From JACKFE01 sp050248735 (GTDB lineage: Bacteria > Nitrospirota > Nitrospiria > Nitrospirales > UBA8639), in the NCBI GenBank assembly GCA_050248735.1, contig JBFWRU010000004.1, positions 186,001 through 250,000 on the forward strand: a DNA stretch of 64,000 nucleotides. The letters run 5' to 3'. Numbering within the stretch: position 1 is the first letter of the stretch; each line of letters starts with the position of its first letter. The notes under the pieces are model-generated. The model had not been told where the DNA came from, searched no databases, and was given only the letters and a program-made list of their open reading frames with translations. The translations under genes were made by a program, and so were the position numbers. Shown piece after piece: positions 51,375 through 60,744 of the stretch.

Positions 51375-53801
51375 ATGACTCAACCCGAACAATCAGAATC
51401 AGGAATCATCGTCACACTTCCTCTTGTTCCGGTGAAACGTACGGTTCTGTTCCCGGAAACCATGGTGCCATTTACCATCGGACGCGGACGATCCATTGCT
51501 GCAGTTGAAGCCGCCATGAATTCGGAGGAGAAATCGCTATTGATGGCGGCGCAACGGGATTCGGAAAAAGACGATCCGGCGTTTAACGATCTCTTTCAAA
51601 TTGGCACGAAAGCCGTCATCAAACAAATGGGCAAGACCCCGGAGGGTCATCTTCAAATTCTGGTTCAGGGCATTGAGCGAATGGTGCTCCTCAAACCCGA
51701 ATCAACCGACCCTTTTTTCATCGTTCGCGCACGCCAGGTTCCCCAACCCTCGGAATCAGGGACGGAAATCGAGGCGCTTCATCGCGCGTTGCAGGATCTC
51801 TTGAATCAGTTACCTGAATTATTAGGCACCCAAGGGGTCACGGATATGGTAGCCGTCCTTCGGGCTGAGAAAAGTCCGCTTTCCGTCGCGTATCGACTCA
51901 TCTCGCTTTTGAATTTGAGTATGGACCGACTCCAGGCCCTACTGGAACAGTCGGATCCGGTGGAAGTCCTGCGTCAGGTGTATGCCGCTCTGTCCCACGA
52001 ACTACAAATTCTGAAGTTACGCCACGAAATCGCCAGCCAGGCTCAGGCGGAAATCGGCAAATCCCAGCGTGAATATTTCCTTCGCCAGCAACTCAAAGAA
52101 ATCCAGCAGGAACTGGGAGAATTGGAAACCGTTTCAGAGGATAGTGAAGTCGGCGAGCTGAAAATACGTATCGAAAAAGCCGAACTCCCGGAACTGGTGA
52201 AAATCGAAGCCACGCGTGAGTTGAAACGACTGACCAAACTTCCGGCGGCCTCAGCTGATCATCAAGTGATTCGAAGCTATCTTGAACTGGTACTGGAGCT
52301 CCCATGGAATACCGCCACCAAAGATAATCTGGACCTGGCGAATGCCCGTTCCGTGCTGGATAAGGACCACTATGGGATTCAGGACGTAAAAGAACGGATC
52401 CTGGAACACCTGGCGGTGTTGAAATTGAACCCCTCCGCCAAGGCCCCCATTCTCTGCCTGGTAGGCCCCCCGGGAGTAGGGAAGACCAGTCTCGGCCAGT
52501 CCATTGCCCGCGCCCTGGGTCGGTCTTTTGAACGACTCAGTCTGGGTGGTCTGCATGATGAAGCGGAGTTGCGGGGTCATCGGCGAACCTATGTTGGCGC
52601 CATGCCTGGCCGCCTCATTCAGGCCCTTCGGCGGGCGAAAGCCAATAATCCTGTCCTGATGTTGGATGAAGTCGATAAGGTGGGGAAGGATTTCCGGGGA
52701 GATCCGGCATCGGCCCTGTTGGAAATTTTAGATCCCGAACAAAATCATACGTTCAGGGATAATTATCTGGACCTGCCGTTTGATTTGTCCAAAGTCATGT
52801 TCATCACCACGGCCAATTCCATGGACCCCATTTCAAGTCCGCTTTTGGATCGTATGGAAATCATTCGCCTGCATGGTTATAGCCATCAGGAAAAATTGGA
52901 AATTGCCAACCGGTACTTATGGCCTCGCCGGCTGAAAGAAGCGGGCCTCACCGATCGCCCCATCACGTTGGGCGAGGACGTGATTCCCCACATCATCAAG
53001 CGATATACCCGGGAAGCCGGCGTACGGCAACTGGAGCAGATGCTTGGACGATTGACGCGAAAGATTGCATTACATTTAGCTGAAGCTCCCGCGGACCAGC
53101 CGCCTAGTTCCCTGGCCATTCGACAAGAAGAGTTAGGAGAATGGCTGGGTATTGAACGGTTTATGCCCGAAGAAGCTCGAAAGACCCTCCCGATCGGCGT
53201 AGCCACCGGCCTGGCCTGGACGGAATCAGGTGGTGATGTGCTGTACGTGGAGAGTACATTGCTACCCGGCGGAAGCGACCTGACGATTACCGGACACATC
53301 GGGGAAGTCATGCAGGAATCGGCCCAAGCGGCCAGAAGCTATTTGTGGTCGCGGGCTAAATCCCTTGGAATTGATCCGACGGTATTTAAAAACAATGGCA
53401 TGCATATACACGTGCCGGAAGGAGCTATTCCCAAAGATGGTCCATCTGCCGGCGTCACCATGGCCACGGCATTGGGATCGCTGCTCCTCGGAATTCCTGT
53501 CCGAAAAGATACGGCCATGACGGGGGAAAGCAGTTTAAGCGGATTGGTGTTGCCCGTAGGCGGGATAAAAGAAAAGATGCTGGCAGCCCATCGCATTGGA
53601 CTCCGGCGCATCATTTTACCGAAGGCCAATCAAAAAGATTTGAAAGACATTCCTGAGGCGGTGCGGTCGGAAATGGAGGTGATTTTTGTGGATTCAATCG
53701 AAGAGGTTCTGAAACACGTACTTACCCATACGCCAGAATTTCCTCCGGCAGAGAAAGGCAATGATTCATCTCAATCAACACCTGCCAACCCGTCCCCCTG
53801 A
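51375..53801 (+). CDS. lon: ATP-dependent protease Lon
   Basis: An 808-residue serine protease that unfolds and degrades damaged and regulatory proteins in the cytoplasm. The N-terminal substrate domain begins LPLVPVKRTVLFPETMVPF. The AAA+ module has Walker A GPPGVGKTSLG (364-374) and Walker B VLMLDEVDKVG. The protease domain has the catalytic dyad S691 (PKDGPSAGVTMA) and K732 (VGGIKEKMLAAHR). ATG 51375 is preferred to the in-frame GTG at 51354 because AAGGA lies about 7 bases upstream. The last 20 residues (EKGNDSSQSTPANPSP) are a polar tail. All motifs are intact. Confidence 0.97.
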   Translation: MTQPEQSESGIIVTLPLVPVKRTVLFPETMVPFTIGRGRSIAAVEAAMNSEEKSLLMAAQRDSEKDDPAFNDLFQIGTKAVIKQMGKTPEGHLQILVQGIERMVLLKPESTDPFFIVRARQVPQPSESGTEIEALHRALQDLLNQLPELLGTQGVTDMVAVLRAEKSPLSVAYRLISLLNLSMDRLQALLEQSDPVEVLRQVYAALSHELQILKLRHEIASQAQAEIGKSQREYFLRQQLKEIQQELGELETVSEDSEVGELKIRIEKAELPELVKIEATRELKRLTKLPAASADHQVIRSYLELVLELPWNTATKDNLDLANARSVLDKDHYGIQDVKERILEHLAVLKLNPSAKAPILCLVGPPGVGKTSLGQSIARALGRSFERLSLGGLHDEAELRGHRRTYVGAMPGRLIQALRRAKANNPVLMLDEVDKVGKDFRGDPASALLEILDPEQNHTFRDNYLDLPFDLSKVMFITTANSMDPISSPLLDRMEIIRLHGYSHQEKLEIANRYLWPRRLKEAGLTDRPITLGEDVIPHIIKRYTREAGVRQLEQMLGRLTRKIALHLAEAPADQPPSSLAIRQEELGEWLGIERFMPEEARKTLPIGVATGLAWTESGGDVLYVESTLLPGGSDLTITGHIGEVMQESAQAARSYLWSRAKSLGIDPTVFKNNGMHIHVPEGAIPKDGPSAGVTMATALGSLLLGIPVRKDTAMTGESSLSGLVLPVGGIKEKMLAAHRIGLRRIILPKANQKDLKDIPEAVRSEMEVIFVDSIEEVLKHVLTHTPEFPPAEKGNDSSQSTPANPSP

Positions 53802-53835
53802 ACGAACAGGGTGAAAATACCGTTATGAACCAACC

Positions 53836-54282
53836 TTACTTTTCTGTGGTCATTACCCCGGGAAGGGCTTTCAAAGAAAATCGTCCTCCCGGTTCAAGGG
53901 GATTGGCATCACTGCCAATACGGGTATACCACCATTCCCCTTGCGCCATGGGAGAATCAGCAGAAAAGGTTAATTCAAATTTTCCCTCACGGTCATTTTC
54001 AGCCTGATACCATTTGCCTTTCCAGACCCCATCTTTTAACTCAAGGGTCTCGAAGTACCCTTGTTTCCAATCATAAGCCCCCCGTCCCTGATCATCCAGC
54101 TTAAGAGGAAATGATCCGTTAGAATCAACGTACTCCCACAAACCAGCCAACTCTTCAATCGTTTTCGGGGCCATAATCGCACTACCGCTTGTCGAAGAAT
54201 CCGATTGGATTCCGCCTGCGCAAGCCACAATCCCTAAGGTGCCAAACGCAAAACACATCAACATCCTTACCCTATTCCACAT
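53836..54282 (-). CDS. Small lipoprotein, unknown function
   Basis: A 148-residue protein with a lipoprotein signal (MLMCFAFGTLGIVAC; C21 as the lipidation site) followed by a Ser/Thr-rich spacer. The rest is a small beta-rich domain: LAGLWEYVDSNGSFPLKLDDQGRG and GVWKGKWYQAENDREGKFEL. This resembles lipocalin-like or uncharacterised stress-type lipoproteins, but I cannot assign a family. AAGGAC is about 6 bases before the ATG. It converges with lon. Confidence 0.7.
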   Translation of the reverse strand: MWNRVRMLMCFAFGTLGIVACAGGIQSDSSTSGSAIMAPKTIEELAGLWEYVDSNGSFPLKLDDQGRGAYDWKQGYFETLELKDGVWKGKWYQAENDREGKFELTFSADSPMAQGEWWYTRIGSDANPLEPGGRFSLKALPGVMTTEK

Positions 54283-54506
54283 GGATCGTCCTTTGTTACA
54301 GTCTTATGAATGTCTGAAGACACGCACCGGGGTTTCTCGCAACGTCAACCGGGTGCAGATAGAGAATCAGCTCTCAAGCGGGGGATGCTTGCTCACGAGG
54401 TTCTTTTCATTCTCATGATTGTACCAAACTTGTCCGAAATGAAAAGGAAGTCCCAGGTCTCCTCATCTTTTACCTAAGGAACACCACTCGCTCCATACCT
54501 ACTCTC

Positions 54507-55772
54507 ATGTCACTAAGCCCAAGCATTACCTGCCCTCATTGCGGCTCACAGAACACCGGGCTTGATACATGCACAACATGCGGCACGCCCCGTCCTAATT
54601 CTAATATGAGGTCACTGCCATCCCAGGAGCCCCTTATCTCCTCCCCGGGCATGGAGGAGCAGCCACCTGATGTCCCGCCGGTCGTTCAGGCATCACCAAT
54701 CGAGCACCCTCAACACCATTCACGCCTCCATCCCATTTTTTGGGGCAGAGGACGAACCTTGTTTGGCATTTTCATTACCAATACCTTTTTCACGATCTTG
54801 ACCCTGGGGATCTATGCTTTTTGGGGACGCGTTCGAATTCGCCAATTCCTACACAGCCAAACCAGTTTTGCCAAAACCCGGTTTGCCTATCACGGAACAG
54901 GGAAAGAGCTCATGATGGGGTGGTCTAAGGCTTTTGTGGTTTTCGGGCTGCCCTATCTGGCACTCAGCATGATTCCCATCATATGGCCTCAATTCCCTGA
55001 CTGGATTCCTAACCTGCTGGCCGGCGCACTGATTCTGTTCTTCATTCCCGTTGCCGTGGTGGGAGCCCATCGCTATCGCCTGAGCCGAACCTCTCTGAGA
55101 AACATACGTTTTTCCTTTCGTGGAAAATTCTGGGATTACTATAAAATCTGGACAGCCGGTTCTTTGCTGACTTTTCTGACATTCGGGCTCTACTATCCCA
55201 TCTTCGAAAATACACGAAGACATTTTCTGGTTTCCCACACCTATTTTGGCACCCATCCGTTTCGGTACCATGGCACCGGAAAGGGCATGTGGATGATTTA
55301 TGCCAAAACCATGGCAATGGTGCTATTGACCATTATGGGCCTGGTGGCCTTGAGCGCCGCCCCGGAGACACTCCCCCATATGCTCCACTGGACCCCCGAC
55401 GAATGGCAGAAGACCCTCATGACCACCACATTTATTTTCGGCCTGGCCTCCTTTCTTCTTCCGTGGTGCTATCTGCAAGTGGCCAAGCAGCGATATATGT
55501 GGAATCATAGTGGTATTGGAGAAGCCGACTTTCGGTTTACCGCTTCAATTTGGAACCTCATGGAATTGCGGATTACCAATTTTTTTATGTTGATTCTGAC
55601 TTTCGGCTGTGCTTGGGCGTGGGTCCAGGTTCGCAATCTGCAATTTCTGTATTACCATTTAAGCCTACCCGGTCCCGTGAACTTTCAGGACATTCAACAG
55701 GAAGCTCTGGATGCGTCCCCCACCGGTGAGGGCTTGGCGGGCTACTTTGATGCAGGATTTGATATAGGCTAG
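54507..55772 (+). CDS. DUF898 (YjgN-like) membrane protein with N-terminal zinc ribbon
   Basis: A 421-residue protein. The N-terminus carries a CPHCG and CTTCG pair, a zinc-ribbon, then a Pro/Ser-rich linker. The rest is DUF898: FGIFITNTFFTILTLGIYAFWGRVRIRQF is the first of two repeats, with KTRFAYHGTGKELMMGW and HPFRYHGTGKGMWMIYAKT as matching motifs. Six or more membrane helices are visible. YjgN-type proteins have no firm function. The M48 peptidase gene follows 90 bases downstream in the same direction, a pairing I recall for this family. ATG 54507 has no strong ribosome-binding site. Confidence 0.82.
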   Translation: MSLSPSITCPHCGSQNTGLDTCTTCGTPRPNSNMRSLPSQEPLISSPGMEEQPPDVPPVVQASPIEHPQHHSRLHPIFWGRGRTLFGIFITNTFFTILTLGIYAFWGRVRIRQFLHSQTSFAKTRFAYHGTGKELMMGWSKAFVVFGLPYLALSMIPIIWPQFPDWIPNLLAGALILFFIPVAVVGAHRYRLSRTSLRNIRFSFRGKFWDYYKIWTAGSLLTFLTFGLYYPIFENTRRHFLVSHTYFGTHPFRYHGTGKGMWMIYAKTMAMVLLTIMGLVALSAAPETLPHMLHWTPDEWQKTLMTTTFIFGLASFLLPWCYLQVAKQRYMWNHSGIGEADFRFTASIWNLMELRITNFFMLILTFGCAWAWVQVRNLQFLYYHLSLPGPVNFQDIQQEALDASPTGEGLAGYFDAGFDIG

Positions 55773-55862
55773 AGTCGCCTCAGCGAACAGCATTCAACAC
55801 GTCCGTCACTTCTCAAATTTTTCCAGTTTAACCACCATTGCGTTTTTCATGAAGTCTCTCCA

Positions 55863-56984
55863 ATGGCCCATCCAACTGAATGGAATGGCTCTTATTACGA
55901 CGGTCAGTCGCCAATCCCTCACCATGTCCGATTGACGGTAGAAGAAACCGGGCTGACCCTGACATTGGCCGGTGGCACAACCCGTTTTTGGAGTTACCAG
56001 GAACTCCGTCAAACTCAGGGACGCTATTCGGGTGAGGAAGTCCGGCTGGAACGGGGCAGCGGTATCGGCGAAACCCTGGTTGTGCCCAACCCAAGAATTT
56101 TGCTGGCCATTCACCAAGAAGGAGGAACCCGCGCTTCCCATTTTCACCACCCCGGGGCTCGAGGGCGACGCGTCTTCTTAACGATCCTCGCGGCATTGGC
56201 TTGTGTGCCGGTGATCTATGGCATTTTTGCCTGGGGCATCCCAGGATTGGCAGGCCCCATCACCCAGGCAATTCCTGTGACCTGGGAAACCCGGCTCGGG
56301 GAATTTGTCTTACAGGAATTCACCAAAGACCAACCCATCTGTGACAATCCGGAACTCACCACCAGAATTGAAACGATCATGAAGACATTGACCAACCCCT
56401 TGACGCCGTCGCCTTATACGTTTCGCGTGACGGTGGTGGATAGTCCTGTGGTGAATGCCCTGGCTGCTCCGGGGGGAAATATTATCGTCTTTCGGGGATT
56501 ACTGAAGGACACGGACAGTCCCGAGGAATTAGCCGGGGTGCTGGCTCACGAAATTCAGCATGTCCTGTTGCGACATGGCATGCGGCTCATCGTCCAACAT
56601 ATGTCCATGGCTTTTATCATCGCCGCTCTCAGTGGTGATGCCAGTGGCATGATCACTTACGGATTACAAGCCGCCCAGACGTTACAGACTCTTTCCTATG
56701 GTCGTGCGGCCGAACATCAGGCCGACGAAGAAGGCCTGGCCCTCCTCCAACAAGCACAGATTGATCCAAACGGCATGATGACGTTTTTTTCGAAGCTCAG
56801 TCAGGCGCAACCTGACAACTCACCCCTTCGCTATCTTTCCACCCATCCTTCGACAGAGGAACGGGTACGCCATTTGAAAGATTTGCTGCCTACCCATCAC
56901 CCACAGATTCAACCTTTCCCATTCAAAGAAAACTGGGAACACATCCGCAGCCTGTGCGGTAACACCACATCCTCCACCCCATAA
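55863..56984 (+). CDS. M48-family zinc metallopeptidase, membrane-anchored
   Basis: A 373-residue protein. The first 100 residues form a small beta domain (WNGSYYDGQSPIPHHVRLTV). A membrane helix follows (FLTILAALACVPVIYGIFAW, about 105-124). The catalytic part has H229-E-I-Q-H233 in LAHEIQHVLLRH and the third-ligand region AAEHQADEEGL (E284). The zinc ligands are intact. Family members act in envelope protein quality control (BepA/LoiP-like). The location just after the DUF898 gene suggests the two work together. The ATG at 55863 has only a weak ribosome-binding site. Confidence 0.88.
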   Translation: MAHPTEWNGSYYDGQSPIPHHVRLTVEETGLTLTLAGGTTRFWSYQELRQTQGRYSGEEVRLERGSGIGETLVVPNPRILLAIHQEGGTRASHFHHPGARGRRVFLTILAALACVPVIYGIFAWGIPGLAGPITQAIPVTWETRLGEFVLQEFTKDQPICDNPELTTRIETIMKTLTNPLTPSPYTFRVTVVDSPVVNALAAPGGNIIVFRGLLKDTDSPEELAGVLAHEIQHVLLRHGMRLIVQHMSMAFIIAALSGDASGMITYGLQAAQTLQTLSYGRAAEHQADEEGLALLQQAQIDPNGMMTFFSKLSQAQPDNSPLRYLSTHPSTEERVRHLKDLLPTHHPQIQPFPFKENWEHIRSLCGNTTSSTP

Positions 56985-57184
56985 GGCTTCACCGTTAGAT
57001 GATTATTCCTGCGTGTCGTTGTCAGGAATCTCTGATCAAGTGGACAGAATGGAATTCGAATTCAATCGCCCATTCGTCATGCCGGGAAGGGAAAAATAGG
57101 TGAGTGTCGTTTTCTATTATTACCCCAGAGTGCCGGCGGCCGGGGCAGTCATTTAATAATGATGGGAACGGCTTTATCCGTGGC

Positions 57185-57529
57185 CTACATTTTCCGAAAG
57201 GAAATGTGATCCTTATACTCCTGAATAGCCGCACCCAAGGCCTTCGTCCCTAAGGGAATATTAGCCTCCAACGCATCCTCAACCGCTGGATCGTCAATCA
57301 CCACTTCATAGCGTTCGTGTTGATTGGTCAACACCATGCCCTTTTCCACTTGTCGGGGCATATAGATTTCCGTCCACACTTCTTTTTCAACCAAACACAC
57401 ATCCCGAAACCGTTCATACAACAACACCAGGCGTTCCTGATCCGTAATGATGAGTGGATTATTTTCCATCAGCCCCTCACTTTCTGCAATCTCTGCGGTG
57501 TACACATTCACATGATCCATGGTGTACAT
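57185..57529 (-). CDS. Hypothetical acidic protein
   Basis: About 114 residues, acidic, without signal or membrane helix. It contains LIITDQERLVLLYERFRDVCLVEKEVW and ends with GAAIQEYKDHISFRK. I do not recognise it. I use ATG 57529; GTG 57547 and ATG 57520 are alternatives with no clear ribosome-binding site. It is flanked by non-coding stretches of about 200 bases on each side and is probably monocistronic. Confidence 0.6.
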   Translation of the reverse strand: MYTMDHVNVYTAEIAESEGLMENNPLIITDQERLVLLYERFRDVCLVEKEVWTEIYMPRQVEKGMVLTNQHERYEVVIDDPAVEDALEANIPLGTKALGAAIQEYKDHISFRKM

Positions 57530-57786
57530 ACCCAATTCTACCCGCACGATTCAAGGGCTCAAGAAGAACCTTGTCCAGACAGGTAGCTATATGTTCACCC
57601 CAGCCAGACCTCGGACTGTCACAACCTCGACTGGTGCTTACCAATCAATTCGCCTATCTGACAATAGCCTGAAGTTTTGAGCCTCAACCACCATTCCAGG
57701 GTGATGGAATCAAGGTCTCCGGACAGGACAGAGTGGGATTTGGAATAATCAGTGTACCCGAGATCTCCGGAGAACACGACTTGAGT

Positions 57787-58233
57787 CTACACCCGTGCCG
57801 CTTGTTGGAGAAACGCGAGCGAGGGGTCTTTAGGAGAAAGCGTGACTACCGGCCGGCCATCCATAAAATGATCGGTAACAAAACCCAACACACCGGATTG
57901 AAAGGGGAATAACCTCACTACCGCCACACGAGTTTCCTGCCGTTCTGAAAAGATCAATTGGAGATCCTGAGGAGATTGGGTAACCAGCGTTCGACGAAAT
58001 GCCTGGTGAAGTGTTCGGCCTGCCTCCCTGGGAAGGGCTTCTTGTATGGACTTTCCCAGAAGATTCTCGCCGCCCAGCAAATGCTCGCAAGGAACTGGAA
58101 AAAAGCAATCTTCATAGATCCCCTTAAAGTCCCATCGAAAAATTTTATGAGGAAAAAATGAGGCTTGTTCCGGGCGAAAAATCTGGGCCAGAAAGGCTTC
58201 CCATGAAGTTTTTGACCACCGTGTCATAGACAT
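57787..58233 (-). CDS. Stand-alone PAS-like protein
   Basis: A 148-residue protein with an excellent ribosome-binding site (AAGGAGG, 5 bases before ATG 58233). Residues about 20-130 look like a PAS fold: DFKGIYEDCFFPVPCEHLLG, SIQEALPREAGRTLHQAFRR and VAVVRLFPFQSGVLGFVTDH. This pattern is typical of sensor domains, but no kinase, cyclase or DNA-binding part is attached. It may act by binding a partner. A longer frame exists to 58278, but the ribosome-binding site argues against it. Confidence 0.6.
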   Translation of the reverse strand: MSMTRWSKTSWEAFLAQIFRPEQASFFPHKIFRWDFKGIYEDCFFPVPCEHLLGGENLLGKSIQEALPREAGRTLHQAFRRTLVTQSPQDLQLIFSERQETRVAVVRLFPFQSGVLGFVTDHFMDGRPVVTLSPKDPSLAFLQQAARV

Positions 58234-58433
58234 GAAACCCTCCTTGGTTTCCATCCACTGGTCAAAACTGTAGGTCAAAAAGCCTTAAAAAATCAAGGGA
58301 AGTCATTCAGGTCAGGATGGTGAGCAGATCCGATGCAAGGGTCTTTCTTGAATCGTAGGCGAACAGGGTTTCAATACGTGAAGCCATGTTCTTTGGATTT
58401 TTGGATAAAAAACTGAACATCCGATTATTAGTG

Positions 58434-59069
58434 TTACTTCCCAAAGACAGTCACCCAGGGATCCTGCCCAAGAACCCAGAGATAAAAAAACGTACCCAAC
58501 CAGCCGTGATAGAGGCCCAGGGGCCAGAGATTCCGATCACGGATATATAGGGGGATAAACACACACGCCAGAAGCCCCGTGGCTGCCATCAGCACCCAAT
58601 CGAGGTAATGCACCAGGGTAAACAAGATAACCCCTGCAGACACTGCCACCCACCATCCATATTGAGGAAAGAGCCGAAAAAGATTCGCCACACCCAGAGC
58701 CTGCACCAGAAACTGTTGGAGAATACCCCATAAAGGATACAGCACTAACAAAAGCAGCATGTGTCCCTCCCAGAGCACTCTTCCGTTTATCACCCCATAC
58801 CAGGCCATCGCAGCGGTCGCGACAATAAAAATCAGGGTAGGCCAGAAAAAGGCGGACGAAAGGTTTTTGGTTTGGAACCCCCATTTCATCCATCGGCTTG
58901 AGTCCTGCCGGACCTGCCACACGATGTAGCTTATCCAACACACGCTAGCCAGGACGATAAAGATTCCCTGGGCTCCAAGACTTTTAAAGACTACATGCAA
59001 AACGCCAGTAGCCAGGACCGCTCCAACTTCACACCATTGTGTCATTTGATTCCGTATTCGCTGTTTCAT
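58434..59069 (-). CDS. CPBP/CAAX-like membrane protein with altered catalytic motif
   Basis: A 211-residue protein with about six membrane helices. Motif 1 of CPBP intramembrane proteases (Glu-Glu-x3-Arg) reads LWGILQQFLVQAL, so both Glu are Gln. Motif 2 is FTLVHYLDW (Phe-x3-His), and motif 3 contains LYHGWLG. The His residues are kept. The Gln-Gln form may mean a non-proteolytic relative or a subgroup; I recall WGxxQQ in some family members. Function unknown. Confidence 0.65.
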   Translation of the reverse strand: MKQRIRNQMTQWCEVGAVLATGVLHVVFKSLGAQGIFIVLASVCWISYIVWQVRQDSSRWMKWGFQTKNLSSAFFWPTLIFIVATAAMAWYGVINGRVLWEGHMLLLLVLYPLWGILQQFLVQALGVANLFRLFPQYGWWVAVSAGVILFTLVHYLDWVLMAATGLLACVFIPLYIRDRNLWPLGLYHGWLGTFFYLWVLGQDPWVTVFGK

Positions 59070-59175
59070 GAAGGTTCAATTCAGCTTTCATTTCTTAATT
59101 CCTTCAAAAATGGCGTGCACAGTCCCTCTGCTTGAATTTGATAACTCTGAGTAGGCCGGAATCCGTCAAGGAGAT

Positions 59176-60744
59176 TTACGGTACCCCATGCCCGCCGCCG
59201 CCTGGGGTTTCGATGATCAATTGATCGCCAGCTTCGACGGTGAATGAGCATTTTCCGGACACCTCGTTTTCGGCACCCTTTTGCCTGAGACGGTTTCTTC
59301 CCGGTTGTCCGTATGCCCCGCCTGCCAGGCCATAGGGTCTGGTAACCCGCCGATCAGACAGTAGCGTAATTTCAGCAGATTGGAGAAATTCGTACGTTCG
59401 CACAATTCCATCCCCCCCTCGCTGTTGTCCCTTTCCCCCCGACCCCTCCCGTAACTCATAACGGGAAATTCGAAAAGGATAGGCATACTCTACCGCTTCC
59501 ACCGGCGTATTCAGAGTATTGGTCATATGCGAGTGGCGACCGCTGGCTCCATGTGATTGATGCCCTGCGCCCATCCCGCCTCCGATGGTTTCGTAATAGG
59601 CAAAGGATCGGCTTTGGCGGTTATCCCATCCTCCGATGGTGACATTATTCATCGTGCCCTGGCTGGCGGCCGGAATGCGATCGGGACAGGCTTGCGCTAA
59701 GGCTCCCAGTAAAACATCCACGATTCGTTGAGACGTTTCCACATTCCCTGCCGCCACGGCCGCAGGCCGTCGGGCATTCACGAGCGTCCCTTCCGGCGCG
59801 ATGATGTGAATGGGCCGCAAGCATCCGCTGTTAGCCGGAATATCCAATCCCAATACACAGCGAAAGACATAGGCCACCGCAGAAAGCGTAACCGGATAGA
59901 CCGCATTGATACTGCCCGGTCGCTGCTGATCGGTTCCGGAAAAATCCACCGTGGCCTGCTCGCCATCAATCGTGATGGCCACCCGAATGGCAGCAGGCTC
60001 TTCTGAAAAGCCATCATTATCCAGGGTATCCTCAAATCGATAACGGCCATCCGGCAACCGGCCGATTAACTGACGGGTCAGGCGCTCGCTGTATCGAAGG
60101 AGGGCATCCATGTCAGCCACAAGGTTTGGCACACCAAACCGTTGGGCCAATCCCACCAGACGTTCAAGGCCGATCCGGTTGGCCGCTAACTGAGCCTGCA
60201 GATCACCGGACCGTTCCTCCGGAGTACGCACATTGGCCAGAAGGAGCCTCCACACGTCGTCATGTTTTTGACCTGCGACCATGAGTTTCACCGGCGGAAT
60301 GATGAGGCCTTCCTGATAAATTTCCTGGGATAAGGGCATTGAGCCGGCCGACATCCCTCCGATATCGGCATGATGCGCGCGATTGGCCACAAAACCCAGA
60401 AGGGTAGACTCATGGTCCCCCGGTACGAAAATCGGAGAGACAACGGTTAGATCAGGGAGATGAGTGCCTCCTCGATAGGGATCATTCACCATGGCCACAT
60501 CGCCGGGATGAAAGGTCATCGATTCCAGGCAGGCTCGAACGGAAAGCGGCATGGCTCCAAGATGCACAGGGATGTGTGCGGCCTGTGCCACGAGATTTCC
60601 TGAAGCATCGAATACGGCGCATGAAAAATCACAGCGCTCTTTAATGTTGGGCGAAAAGGCAGCCCGCTGCAGGCGAGCCCCCATTTCCTCGGCCACCGAT
60701 ACCAGCCGGTGTTTCATAATTTCAGTGCGAATAGGGTCATCCAT
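59176..60744 (-). CDS. hyuB: Hydantoinase B / oxoprolinase-type subunit
   Basis: About 522 residues. The sequence begins with DPIRTEIMKHRLVSVAEEMGA, then FSCAVFDASGNLVAQAAHIPVHLGAM and NDPYRGGTHLPDLTVVSPIF, the classic HyuB signatures, and ends in VEAGDQLIIETPGGGGHG. With HyuA it forms an ATP-dependent amidohydrolase acting on hydantoins, 5-oxoproline or similar rings. ATG 60744 overlaps the hyuA stop by 8 bases. A further ATG at 60762 would give a 26-base overlap. The exact substrate cannot be read, but 5-oxoproline is the most common natural one. Confidence 0.92.
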   Translation of the reverse strand: MDDPIRTEIMKHRLVSVAEEMGARLQRAAFSPNIKERCDFSCAVFDASGNLVAQAAHIPVHLGAMPLSVRACLESMTFHPGDVAMVNDPYRGGTHLPDLTVVSPIFVPGDHESTLLGFVANRAHHADIGGMSAGSMPLSQEIYQEGLIIPPVKLMVAGQKHDDVWRLLLANVRTPEERSGDLQAQLAANRIGLERLVGLAQRFGVPNLVADMDALLRYSERLTRQLIGRLPDGRYRFEDTLDNDGFSEEPAAIRVAITIDGEQATVDFSGTDQQRPGSINAVYPVTLSAVAYVFRCVLGLDIPANSGCLRPIHIIAPEGTLVNARRPAAVAAGNVETSQRIVDVLLGALAQACPDRIPAASQGTMNNVTIGGWDNRQSRSFAYYETIGGGMGAGHQSHGASGRHSHMTNTLNTPVEAVEYAYPFRISRYELREGSGGKGQQRGGDGIVRTYEFLQSAEITLLSDRRVTRPYGLAGGAYGQPGRNRLRQKGAENEVSGKCSFTVEAGDQLIIETPGGGGHGVP

